A stretch of 64,000 nucleotides of DNA from Bimuria novae-zelandiae CBS 107.79 (Eukaryota > Ascomycota > Dothideomycetes > Pleosporales > Didymosphaeriaceae), in assembly GCA_010015655.1 (NCBI GenBank), contig ML976656.1:2051351-2115350 (forward strand), written 5' to 3'. This document shows, piece by piece, positions 22,640 to 32,365 of the stretch (positions are counted from its first letter, which is position 1; each line of letters starts with the position of its first letter). A program made the position numbers and the translations under genes. The notes below the pieces were generated by a model. That model did no database searches. It was given only the letters and a program-made list of their open reading frames with translations, and was not told the origin of the DNA.

Positions 22640-24427
22640 ATGGTTGCAGACTCAATGCGCAAGCGTGCGAAGCACACACGCTCTAGACGCGGTTGTACTG
22701 TGTGTCGGTAAGCTTTGCGTCTTCACGCCCTGTCATTTGATCTCATTTGTATTACAGGATACGAAGAATTCGATGCGATGAGACTAGCCCTGCTTGTAAC
22801 AAGTGCACGTCTACAGGTCGGAAATGTGAAGGCCTGCCGCAATCGGCGCTGGAGTGGAAGGCTGCACATACCTTGGTATGTTCCCTATACCTCCCCACTA
22901 TTTCCTTATAATACGAGTCCACATCTCAAGGTACCATGTAGATTCGCATTTTACTGAATAAGAATCACTGACCCTGGTGACTAGATGCAATTGATACTGC
23001 ATCGAGGTAGCACGAATGCAAGCTCGGCAGAAGATCGTTCATTCGCCTATTTTCGCAGGCACACCTCGCCACACTTTGCTGCTCCCTTTGGTAATGAGTT
23101 TTGGACTTGCTTGGTCCTGCAAATTGCAGAGCGGGAGTATAGCATTAAACAGGCCATCATCGCTCTGGGTGCCTTGCACGAGTCTTTCACCGACGAACAT
23201 CTACCCTCCCACCTGCAGAGTACACTTCCCGTCGGGTTTTTACACAAGTCGAACCGGAGTCTATCCAATTTAGCAACAGCATCTTACACCCGTGCTCTCC
23301 GTGGACTCAACCAGTACATTGTACCGCAGACGTACGACGGCTTACATGTCGCCCTTCTTTGTGTAATCCTCTTCACCTCGTTTGAATGGCTTCGAGGCTC
23401 CTACGCCGCTGCAACAATGCATCTCAAATGCGGCCTGAATATACTACGTCAATGGTCTTCTACCACGTGTACGTCGCCGAATACGCCTACGACACACTTC
23501 GTACGAAGCCAAATAGCACCAGTATTCGTCCGTCTCAGCATACAGGCCCGAACTTTCACGCAGGACATCACCCCCCTACCCTGGCTCTCCACTGGCTTCT
23601 TCGCCCAATCTAGCTCAGGCGACGCCCAAAGTAAAGATCAAATTCGCGCCGCACGCGACGCGCTCGACGTCGTCTGCAGCGAAATATACCTCCGACCCTC
23701 AGGCTTCACGCTCCTATCCGCCGACTGCCTACTGAGCGGACCTTCTTCGTCCCTTCCAGCCGACGACTTCACACTCTGCCAACATTCTTCGTCCGAATTC
23801 TCCGTGCGACTCGCGGAGTGGTTTGCCAAGTACCATATGCACCTCCTCCTGCTTCCATGTCCGCCACAGGAAGCGCCGCGCCCGGAAAATGTCAGTCTAA
23901 CGATGTGGTATACGGTGCTGAGCTTATTGCAAGCGACGAGTTCGACCAGTGACCCGATGGCGCTTGATGCATATTTAACCCCGTTTTCGCATATCGTGAG
24001 CCTCGCTCGACTTCTCATGGGGGCATCAGGTATGCCGGCACTGCAAGCTTGTTCGCAGATCCCGATGGAGTCGCATGATACGCCGCGGTTCCGCATCGAT
24101 ATGGAGACGGTGCCCATGCTTTATCACGTTGCGTCCAAGTGCCGCCATCAGGCTCTTCGACGCGAAGCCATTGCACTGCTGCGCATGGGGGCGAGCCGCG
24201 AGGGGCTCTGGGACGGGTGGGCGGTTGCGAGACTGGCAGAGGAGATTATGACAATGGAGGAAGAGGGGTTGGTGGGCGTGGAGATGTGCGGGCCGGAAGT
24301 TGTGCCTGCGTGCCAGCGTGTGTCGAGGTTGATTGAGGAGACGGATTTGCAGACGAGGACTATGAGGGTGAGGTTGAAGAAGTGGGGTGAGGATGATTAT
24401 GGGGAGTGGAGGATGCTGGCGTGGTGA
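22640..24427 (+). CDS. Zn2Cys6 transcription factor
   Basis: Exons 22640-22707, 22758-22875 and 22985-24427 give 542 residues. The zinc cluster is split by the first intron: C19, C22, C29, C36, C39 and C46 (C-x2-C-x6-C-x6-C-x2-C-x6-C), with the basic RIRRIR between Cys 2 and 3. A basic patch (RKRAKHTRSRRG) precedes it and may be a nuclear signal. The rest is helical in the style of the fungal_trans_2 regulatory domain (FWTCLVLQIAEREYSIKQA, ALGALHESF). The next Met is at 22655. Such factors usually bind CGG-type sites and control nearby metabolic genes; here neighbours are the GT90 enzyme and the secreted pair, and no target can be assigned. Confidence 0.9.
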
Positions 24428-24921
24428 GCATTTTGGATTCGGGTTGATCGATGGTTATTCTGAGAGCTGAGAAAACACTTGAAGTTGTCCCTCGCGTGAA
24501 GCTGAAAGCTGGCTACATATAACTGTATTAGCACCCCTCGAAGTTTAGATCTTGTATTATCTATTCCAAGATTACTTATCACATTTTTCTGCTATGAGAA
24601 CTTCGGCCTCTATGGCACACTTCTGCCATTACGCGAGAGGCTGTCTCTACGATCCTGTGCAGAGCACTGGAGTCAAATAATTTGGTGCTGTGTCATAGGG
24701 CCGATAATGCGTGCGGTCCAGTCCTTCGCTGTTAAAGTTGGCAGATCCCCTGCACACCCCAGAGTTTCAGGTCGGCATACCCCTGCTACACTCCTCTGAA
24801 TCAAAACCAACCATCGCAGAACACTGTCGTTAGTCGTCATCGCACGCTCACCATCTCATCAATACTATCAAAACCGCTGGCATTCATCAATACGCTACGG
24901 TGTTGACAACCACGTGCCCAC
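24428..24921. other. Intergenic between convergent genes
   Basis: About 490 bases between the 3' ends of the regulator and the minus-strand secreted protein gene. No feature recognised. Confidence 0.4.
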
Positions 24922-25934
24922 TCACGCCCTCAATTCCTCACTCGTCGCAATTGTCGCCGACCCGCCCCCCCTCGCCTCAGCAATAACCTGCGTCCCGACA
25001 ACCTCGCCCGTGCTCTTACTCTTAAACACCCCACTAATAGCCATCAGCCCAGCATACGGCTCATACACGTATTCCTCCTCCCAGACTTGCTCGCCCTTGT
25101 ACTCCACGCTCTCATTAAACCCATTAAACCGCATGTCGCTCAGATAACTGCCCACGACTTTGCGCACAGACACGCGGCCGTTATTGTCGAGCGACTCGTC
25201 CACGAGATCCCCGTTTTGCGCAAGGATGCGGTTCGTGTGCGTGTTACCGCTGTAGTCGTCGATGGAGTAGAGGATGTTGTTTGCGAGCTGGAATTGGTGG
25301 TGATCGAGGGGGGAGCGCTTGGTTGCGGAGGAGCTGGAGCCCGTGACGTCGTCGATGAGGCCGGTAGTTGAATTGATGATAGTACCGAGGCCAGAGCCGA
25401 GCTCGGCGATGATGGGGTTGAGGTCTATCGAGTTGAGGGTGTCGTTCTGGAACTTATGAGCTTTTTGTACGTTAGGGAGGAAGGGGAGAGGCGTACGATC
25501 ATGAGTACAAGGTTGGCTAGGCGCGCTTCGAGAAGCACTTTCGCAGTGACGTTTTGGATGAGCAGGTTTACGCGGTCGATGGAGAGGTCGACGCCGGCGT
25601 TGAAAGAGAGGAGCGAAAGGACTTGGGCGTCGAGGTTGATCTTTGCAGTGAGGTTTTGGACTTCGATGTGGATTTCGCCGACGTGCACTAAGGCCTGAGA
25701 CTGGTTAGTATCGAATGTGACAATGGTGAGAGAGGTGCTTACATTCAGGAACACGTCCGGTTCGGGGAAGGAAGACGAGACGTTGTTCTGGGTGTTTTCC
25801 GTCTCGTAAACGACTGCCAGTGGATCACCATCTTCTCTAATGTCAAGTTTGTAGCCCGTATATCCATCGCTATCGGTGAATTGAGCGAAACTAATAATGG
25901 GCAGCAGAAGGAACATGAACAAGAAGGCGAGCAT
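24922..25934 (-). CDS. Secreted protein, paralogue of 26437-27335
   Basis: Exons 25934-25743, 25694-25497 and 25446-24922 give 304 residues. The two introns (48 and 50 bp) have CTAAC branch sites. The first is a multiple of three without a stop, so an unspliced reading looks open but inserts 16 residues that break similarity to the paralogue. The N-terminus MLAFLFMFLLLPIISFA is a signal peptide. The core shares with the neighbour the order PDVFLN, HVGEIHIEVQNLTAKINLDA, NAGVDLSIDRVNL and SIDLNP. Several N-x-S/T sites suggest glycosylation. A C-terminal segment rich in Tyr/Glu (EQVWEEEYVYEPYAGLM) follows. The function is unknown; it is probably a wall or extracellular protein. Confidence 0.8.
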
Positions 25935-26436
25935 CTTGAAAGACTTGACAATTGTTAGAGAGCGAACGCAGCTGCAAGCAGCTACAAGACGGTGGAAAAT
26001 CAGCGAGCGACAAGCAGGCCGTGGGTTGTCAATCGCACCTCCACATGCGGGGATGCGCTGTTGACTAAAGGTTCGCGCTGGTGATGTTCCAGCATGGATT
26101 ATGCATGAATTTTTTAGCCTCTTCACGTTCGACGCAATTTTAGATTAAGGAGACCAATCATCCCGCTCAAAAATTCGACAACCAGTTTCTCATTGCCATC
26201 ATCGCAGGTCGCGACCTTGATTTTCCCATCGCGTACCCCTGTTCGGGTCTTCTCTCGCGTTTACCCGAAATTAGGTTGGATGCGTTCATGCACGGGCATG
26301 GGAAACATCGACAACGTCGAGCGCGCTAGTGTGTCTGCTTAAAATGTTAGCACGGCCGTAGGCTTCGTGAGTGCCTGCCTTGTCTCGCTGCTCACCCTCG
26401 GTCGTTACGTCTCATTGTGTGTAAAAATTCGCAAAT
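25935..26436. promoter_or_regulatory. Shared divergent promoter of secreted pair
   Basis: A 502-base spacer separates the start codons of two divergent paralogues, so both promoters must lie here and the two genes may be co-regulated. No specific operator was recognised. Confidence 0.5.
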
Positions 26437-27335
26437 ATGCAGTCCCTTCTTTCGCTTCGCATGCTTGCGCTTTTCTTCCTCTCCTTCGCGGCGCAGATTT
26501 TGGCACAGTCTGCTACGTCTTCAGTAATCGCACCGCCTATGTCTAGCTCGACCTCGTCACCATTTACCAATGGAATATCGACGACTCCGCCGGACGTCTA
26601 TCTGAATGTGCCTGAACTGCATGTCGGACGAATTGAATTGGACGTGGAGCAATTGCAGGCGGACATCAACTTGAACGCCAAAATCGCCAGTCTGGTAACC
26701 ATCAATGCGGGCGTGCAAGTCTCCGTTCAAAAGATCAACATCACCATCGCGGACGTGGATGCCAACCTAGAGCTCGTCGTGCGTCTAGGCCACCTTGTGG
26801 AAATCGTCGAACGCGTCTTCGAATCACTAGATCTGAATCCTCTCCTCATCGGCCTGGTAAACAACGTCACAAATCTCGTTGGCGATGTAATCGGCGCTGT
26901 AGACGGCCTCCTCGGCTCCATCACCCAAGGCGGAAAGACGCTCAACTTCTTGGTTGACAATCTCGGAAACATTGTCCAGGAAGTGGCTGGCGGAGCCGGC
27001 GGTGGTCTGTCCCAGATCATCGGAAACTACCAGCAAAGTAAGACATCTGCATTTAAAGGCGTACAGTTGCGCGTTCGCTGACTATGCATCTAGATATGAC
27101 ACAGGTTGGAGACATCAAGCAGATCGGCAATGGCTTGATCCAGAAGACGTTCTCCTACGATCCTTTGAGCGCTTTGGTGGATATTGTCTTCAATGCGGCT
27201 GGACAGGTTGTGCAAGCTACGGTGCAGAAGAAGAATGGTGGTGGTGGATCGAGTTCGACGTCGGCGAGCTCGACTCCGACGGCGACACCGGTCACGCTGC
27301 CTGTTAGCACCGATGCTAGCACTTCGTCCCAGTAA
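26437..27335 (+). CDS. Secreted protein, paralogue of 24922-25934
   Basis: Exons 26437-27037 and 27094-27335 (56-bp intron with CTGAC branch site) give 280 residues. A signal peptide spans about residues 1-23 (SLRMLALFFLSFAAQILAQ). The core carries PDVYLN, HVGRIELDVEQLQADINLNA, NAGVQVSVQKINI and SLDLNP, each with a counterpart in the divergent neighbour. It continues through Gly-rich and helical sequence to a Ser/Thr/Pro-rich tail ending STSSQ. The tail is typical of O-glycosylated wall proteins, but there is no hydrophobic C-terminus, so no GPI anchor is predicted. Function unknown. Confidence 0.82.
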
Positions 27336-27578
27336 AGTCGCAGTAAATGATAATCCTAATTCTAGACGTTGAGAACAGAAGATTGTTGCGTGAAATAGAG
27401 CAGGCTAATTGCATTAGCAAGTACTAGTGACCAGAAGATAATGCGGTCTGTCGTCGTAAGCTTGAAGGCCCTCTGTGGTTCTACTGGAAGATAATAAAAG
27501 AAAAGGTCGAAAGGCTCGACTCATCACTGGTTCAGCCTTTCTTCGCAGCAAGTCTTTGGCTTCGCCTCGGGATGACAG
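27336..27578. other. Short intergenic spacer
   Basis: About 240 bases between the secreted protein gene and the first transposon end; no gene seen. Confidence 0.4.
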
Positions 27579-28452
27579 CAGCGCTGCCAACGAACAGAAC
27601 GTTCGATCCGAACAATCGATCCGAACGGCGTTTTCTGGTGTTTTGGATCGAACGAACAAACAGGCATGGTGGGTCGAACAGAGCTTCGAACGAACGCATT
27701 ATTAGAGCCAAACGTTCGGTTGTTCGGTTGTTTGGTTGTTCGGGACTACGTTTGATCGATTTAGTATGGGGATTCTGTCCTAATTGGTGGAGTATTACCT
27801 TGTTCTGCTGGCCTTGTGCCACGCGTGGCGTTGTCGTATATTGCCTTGTGCAACGTTCTTGTAGGGGAAGAAAACTCTGAGTTTTCTCGTCGACGTGCCT
27901 CCCACTGTTTCCCATCGTCAGCCGTGAGCGTATCTTGTTATGGATCAATTTGTTACCCGCTCGCAGTCGTCCCAGTCGACCCAGTCGACCCAATCAACCC
28001 GGCTGGCATTTGACAGCTATCACCATGCCGGGTCGCGTACGGCAGCTGTCATGGCGATGGCGGAGAGCTTCGAGAGCTTGGATGACTCGCCATCTGAAGT
28101 GGAGTCCGTCGCTCCTACCCATGAGTTTCCCGGCGAGCTGAAAGCGTCCGGAGCCCGTTTTCCTATTGTATGGACCCGCCTCTGGCAAGGCAAACGTCTC
28201 CTCAACCACGTCGTCAAGAAGGATGCCGGCCAAAACATCCAGCTGGTGGACGGCAGACAGTTTCTCGACCACAACACTAACCTCCTTCCTAATTAGGAAA
28301 GTTGTATATATACGAACGTTCGGCCGAACGTTCGTTATACTGTTCGAAGACGCTCCTGTTCGAGTCGTCTCGAACGTACGTACATTTGTATGTGAGCCGA
28401 ACGAACGAACAAGCACCTTGTTCGGATCCTGTTCGATTCGTTGGCAGCGCTG
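27579..28452 (+). mobile_element. Short hAT-like DNA transposon, little-mutated copy
   Basis: The element is bounded by inverted CAGCGCTGCCAACGA (left, 27579) and its reverse complement (right, ending 28452). Both ends are packed with short GTTCG/CGAAC motifs, about eight to ten per side, like the subterminal transposase-binding motifs of hAT elements. CAGNG-type termini also fit hAT. It contains one 118-codon ORF and is far too short to encode a full transposase, so it is non-autonomous or internally deleted. I see no 8-bp TSD (GATGACAG on the left, GTCAGCGC on the right). A mutated relative starts at 29424. The hAT assignment is tentative; the repeat itself is clear. Confidence 0.6.
27940..28296 (+). 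CDS. ORF inside hAT-like element
   Basis: A 118-residue frame starting MDQFVTRSQSSQSTQSTQ, hydrophilic at first and then with FPIVWTRLWQGKRLLNHVV. It ends just before the right-hand GTTCG-rich end. It may be the N-terminal piece of a transposase left after internal deletion. The mutated copy at 43804-44160 preserves an alignable DNA version of the same region, so the region belongs to the element rather than to the host. Confidence 0.45.
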   Translation: MDQFVTRSQSSQSTQSTQSTRLAFDSYHHAGSRTAAVMAMAESFESLDDSPSEVESVAPTHEFPGELKASGARFPIVWTRLWQGKRLLNHVVKKDAGQNIQLVDGRQFLDHNTNLLPN

Positions 28453-28660
28453 GTCAGCGCTTCCGGATTTTGCATCCGCCTGTCATAGGGTTTCCGTTAT
28501 CGTCAATCAACCTGAACAGATCATGCGACTGTCCCCCTCCATCACCTGGTGTTTCGATATCTGCATGTGGACATGTACAAGTTCAAAGCGCATGTAGTCG
28601 GAAATCAATATATACCGGCTAGATAGAGGCGGCTAGAGCGTTCAAGATTACTGCAACCTT

Positions 28661-28905
28661 GATGCAAGCGTCATCAAACCATTGCGTTGCCTGGCCACGC
28701 TAATCCTCAACACCACGACCTCGTCAATCCTCAACACCACGACCTCGTCAATCCTCAACACCACGACCTCGTCGAATTGCGTCTCGAGCGCGTCCATATT
28801 CGCTGCAGGTCCCTACACGCACGTGCAATCACTGCCTGGAGACGGGTAGGGGTGCGGGCCGTGCCGCAATGATGCAACCGTCACCAAACCGTCGCGTTGC
28901 CTGGC
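28661..28905 (+). repeat. Direct duplication about 210 bp apart
   Basis: A segment of about 35 bases starting GATGCAAGCGTCATCAAACC (28661) recurs at 28871 with about five differences (GATGCAACCGTCACCAAACC). The copies enclose a minisatellite. This suggests a local tandem duplication that has diverged. Confidence 0.7.
28702..28773 (+). repeat. 24-bp minisatellite, three perfect units
   Basis: Three exact copies of a 24-base unit beginning AATCCTCAACACCACGACCT, at 28702, 28726 and 28750. All frames stay open through it, but no gene is supported here. Confidence 0.95.
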
Positions 28906-29102
28906 GATTCTACCCTCAGCCTAGCTCAATAACCAGCAGCTACCTCCTCACCATTCAGTACACCTTTGCCCACTTCAGTGTCCAATATCACTCTCTATCT
29001 GACGGCCTACGTAGAGCCTGCACTCTCTACTCTCGACGAACAATTCCTGAACAGGTACTCAGCTAGGCAAGAAACATGCCCTCAGAGAATCTATCAAGAT
29101 AA

Positions 29103-29423
29103 ATGCATCCCGCTCTTCCACCACCAGCTAATCTGGTTTCCAATTTTGAGGATCCTTCTACTCTCATGAGATGGATTATTGGTGTCGCTATCTGCACCAT
29201 GGTTCTTATGCTTCTGGCTATAACTGCAAGGATATATACCAAATTATTCCTGGTGAAAGAAGGGCGGCATGATGATTGTATGACTTCCTCGAAGCTTTTA
29301 TGACGTCTATGCTAATCAGCGCTATAGCCTTGGCTGTATTTGCTTTGGTGAACTGCCACATAGCACTATTCGAATTTGGAGCCAATCTAACAGCGAATAG
29401 GTTTGCATATTCTCCTGGGATAC
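29103..29423 (+). pseudogene. 5' fragment of rhodopsin-like (SAT4/PTH11-type) membrane protein gene
   Basis: The ATG at 29103 opens MHPALPPPANLVSNFEDPST, then a hydrophobic helix (IIGVAICTMVLMLLAI) and ARIYTKLFLVKEGRHDD. The combination of Pro-rich start, first helix and 'R-x-Y-T-K ... D-D' is the usual N-terminus of the fungal rhodopsin/SAT4 family of seven-helix proteins. A GT-AG intron (29278-29327, CTAAT branch site) leads to SLAVFALVNCHIALFEFGAN, a second helix. After that the hAT-like copy begins at 29424 and no further helices follow. Only about two of seven helices remain, so the gene is truncated by the insertion and cannot make the full protein. Confidence 0.65.
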
Positions 29424-29764
29424 CAGCGCTGCCAAAGTACAGAACGTTCGCTCCATACGTTCGGTCCTATAGTGATTCGAGCCGAACGAACGTATAGTCA
29501 TATTGACCTGTATAGAGCTCCGAACGAACACACTTTTAGGGTTATATATTTAGTTATTTAGGACTATAAGAGGTTCGTTTATATAAAGAATATAAAATAG
29601 TTAGTCAAGTTTTCTTATACTTTTTATTGTCCTTGTGCTATGCGTGGTGTTATTATATAGTACCTTATATATTATTCTTAAAGTAAATTTTTTAATTACG
29701 TTCAATTATCATTCTTTATTACCTTTACACTATTTTTAGCTATAAGTATATTATTATAAATTAT
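29424..29764 (+). mobile_element. Left part of RIP-mutated hAT-like copy
   Basis: It starts CAGCGCTGCCAAAGTACAGA and aligns with the first copy (27579 onward), including the CCTTGTGC(C/T)A(C/T)GCGTGG(C/T)GTT block. Differences are overwhelmingly C-to-T and G-to-A. It is interrupted at 29764 by the copia element (TSD ATTAT). Confidence 0.7.
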
Positions 29765-29938
29765 TGTCGCGGGAATTATCCATTATAGGTACCCTAATCG
29801 GAAGGATCAGGTGGAACGGGCAAACATAACACTAAATGCTTAGTATAAATACTACTCTTATAGTAACTTTTTATATGTTACTAACTAATTAATTCGATTT
29901 TTAAACTATATACTATCTAACTTATTTTACCCTTTATA
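29765..29938 (+). repeat. Copia 5' LTR
   Basis: 174 bases, paired with 43625-43798. It differs from its partner mostly at C/T and G/A positions. Confidence 0.9.
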
Positions 29939-29953
29939 GTTATAAGTCTAGCG
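29939..29953 (+). promoter_or_regulatory. Possible tRNA primer-binding site of copia element
   Basis: Directly after the 5' LTR comes GTTATAAGTCT. Reversing one G-to-A change gives GTTATGAG, complementary to the anticodon arm of initiator methionine tRNA, as used by Ty5/Copia-type half-tRNA priming. This is an inference from a decayed sequence. Confidence 0.35.
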
Positions 29954-31012
29954 TTTTAAGAATATAAGATAATTCTCCCTTCGTAATTAATCGTTAGATA
30001 AATTATTTAGACGCTTTAATTTATCTAAATACTTCTTGCGTCGCTCTATTCTTGTATAATAGAGCGCACTTTGTTTCTCCCTACAAGCATCTCGAGTAGA
30101 GCATATAGAGCTTCTCTATAAGCTCCTTCCTCTCTCTTCTTCTATTACACTAGACCTACTTTACCTTTAGTAGTAGGCTAAGATTTATAATAAGCTTAAA
30201 AGTGCACTCTCCTTAACTTATAAAAAATTCTACTCTCTTAGTAGGTATAGTACGCTTAACTAATTAAAAAAGCTAGCTAGTATAGTTTATATAGTTTATA
30301 TAGCGTAAGTTTTAGGCTATGCAATAAGGCATTTAAGATTATATTAATTTAAATACTTTAATTACTAATAACCTTATAGTAATTACTCTTAAGCTTTTAG
30401 AACTCTTAGAGCTCCTAAAATTATCTAATAATAAATATAATAACCTAAATAAGCTTAATAAAAAATAGTCTAAAAGAGTAGCGCGTAATAGCACTTTTTA
30501 AAATAGAAATTGTCTTAAAGAGTGTAGGAAAGATCGTGCTAATTACTAAAATAAAGCCTTACGCTAACACTAGTTAAAGGTAGGTAATTATAAGACGCGC
30601 TTAGCTAAGCATACTACTATAATATAGTAAGTATAAAATATATTTAATTAGGTAGTTAGGACTATTAATACGCAGCTCCTAATACTTGCTATAATAAATA
30701 TTAGTAATTAAAAAAGTTTTATCTTATAAATAATTATATAATACCTTAAAAGAGAGCTCGCCTTATTAGACATAATAATACTTAATTAAATCTAATAGGA
30801 ATATTATATTTTACTTAAATAAGCTTGCTAAGGAAGAATAAATCTAGAATAATAATATAAGGAGTAGAGTACTCGTTATATACTTACCTCGTAGTATAGG
30901 ATCCTAGATATTAAAAGAGAGATCGCGGCAACTAACTTCTTAAGCACTATAGTAAATAAGATAGCTTTTAAATAGGCTTAAATTTAGCACGCTAATAATG
31001 AATAATAGTAAA

Positions 31013-31267
31013 TGTTAAATGGGCTATACTAAGCCAAGCATATCGCGATATGATAGGGCTAGATAGTTGTACGATGGTACGGGTGAGAAAAAGGTCTGGT
31101 ATTCAAGTCTTGTCTATCTTGTCTACGTACGGGGGAAAGAGGGTTATAAGGATTAATGTTCGCGCACGGTGCCTGTGGCCTGTGCCTTTGCCTGTGCGGT
31201 ATTACATAACCATTGTCACCTGTCTTAAGACATCGCATTAGGTAGCTGCCCGTACTGCGTACGGACA
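31013..31267. mobile_element. Solo LTR S1 (255 bp) in copia
   Basis: Starts TGTTAAATGGGC and ends ACGGACA. Perfect TSD GTAAA at 31008-31012 and 31268-31272. GC is near normal, in contrast with its surroundings, so it was too short for RIP or arrived later. Family not recognised. Confidence 0.8.
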
Positions 31268-31899
31268 GTAAATTTAAAGTAAGTACCTACTTACTTTAAA
31301 GAAAGTTAGTAAGATCTATTTAGCTTACCTTAATATATAAGCTTTAAACGTAAACTCTAAACTAGTAATTTTTATAACGCTTAGCGGACAAAGCGCTCTT
31401 AAATTTAGTAATAAGGCTAAAAAAGTACTATAGCTAAGTAAGCTAAAGGGCTACTTATATAAAGAAGAATTATACTACTAGCTACTTTAGACTTATAAGC
31501 GCTTTAGGACTATAGTAATAGGCTTATTTCTAAGTAGAGCTATTACGCTTTCTAAAAAAGATAAAAATAAAATTCTTACTTATTTTATACTTTTTAAGTA
31601 CGCTAAGGTGCGCGTAATAATGACAAAAAAAATCTACTATAACTAAGAGTACTACTTAAGTTAAGTTCTTAAAGTATATTACTACTACTATAATTAACCC
31701 TTTATTTATAAGCTTAGAGAAAGCATCTAAAATTTATTTTATTATAAACTTTAATACTTACCTTTTCTTTAAAAACACTATTTTTAATAATAATAAAGCC
31801 TTATACTTGGTAAATAACGTATTAGTACTCGTACTAGACACGTTTAAAAAATCTAAAAAGTATAAGATAGTTAAAGCTAGTATAGCTATTTATCTAATA

Positions 31900-32344
31900 T
31901 GTTATAAGGTACTCACACCTTGGTCCGATCCAGGTTAGGGCAGTAAGGCTAAAGTAGCACTTTATAGATTATTTAATAATATAAGTTAATGCGACACTTA
32001 GCGCGTGGCTATATAATTTAATCTTATAATAAATAAGATAACTATTAGTCTATATAGGAGAACGTACTCGTACAGAAGATATGTAAGTTAACTATAAGAA
32101 GCATAATATAGGAAACCACCTATGTATAATTATCCCTCCTGCCCCATAAAGTCCCACAGTATCCCATGCCTCGGGTCCACGGGATTTCTTAGGATTCCTG
32201 GGACGTCACGTGACCTAGGTTACGTAGTCCTACATTGTCCTATAGGCTTGGCGTCTAGGACAGCCTGGGACATTATGTCATCCTTAGGTGGGGATTGTGT
32301 ACTGTTATAAGGCTCGTCCGTCCTAATGTCCCTAGGTTATAACA
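31900..32344 (-). repeat. G1 LTR, left (3' LTR of the element)
   Basis: 445 bases, TGTTATAAGG to GGTTATAACA, near-palindromic ends. The first half is AT-rich and the second half near normal GC. Confidence 0.9.
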
Positions 32345-32365
32345 CTATCCCCCTCCTTCCTCTGC
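32345..32365 (-). other. G1 polypurine tract
   Basis: An almost pure purine run on the minus strand directly next to the LTR; it primes plus-strand synthesis and fixes element orientation. Confidence 0.7.

Noticed and set aside
27571..28460. 8-bp hAT target-site duplication around 27579-28452
   Set aside because: GATGACAG and GTCAGCGC do not match, so no TSD is claimed.
28702..28773. CRISPR-like array
   Set aside because: Three adjacent identical units without spacers, in a eukaryote; a minisatellite.
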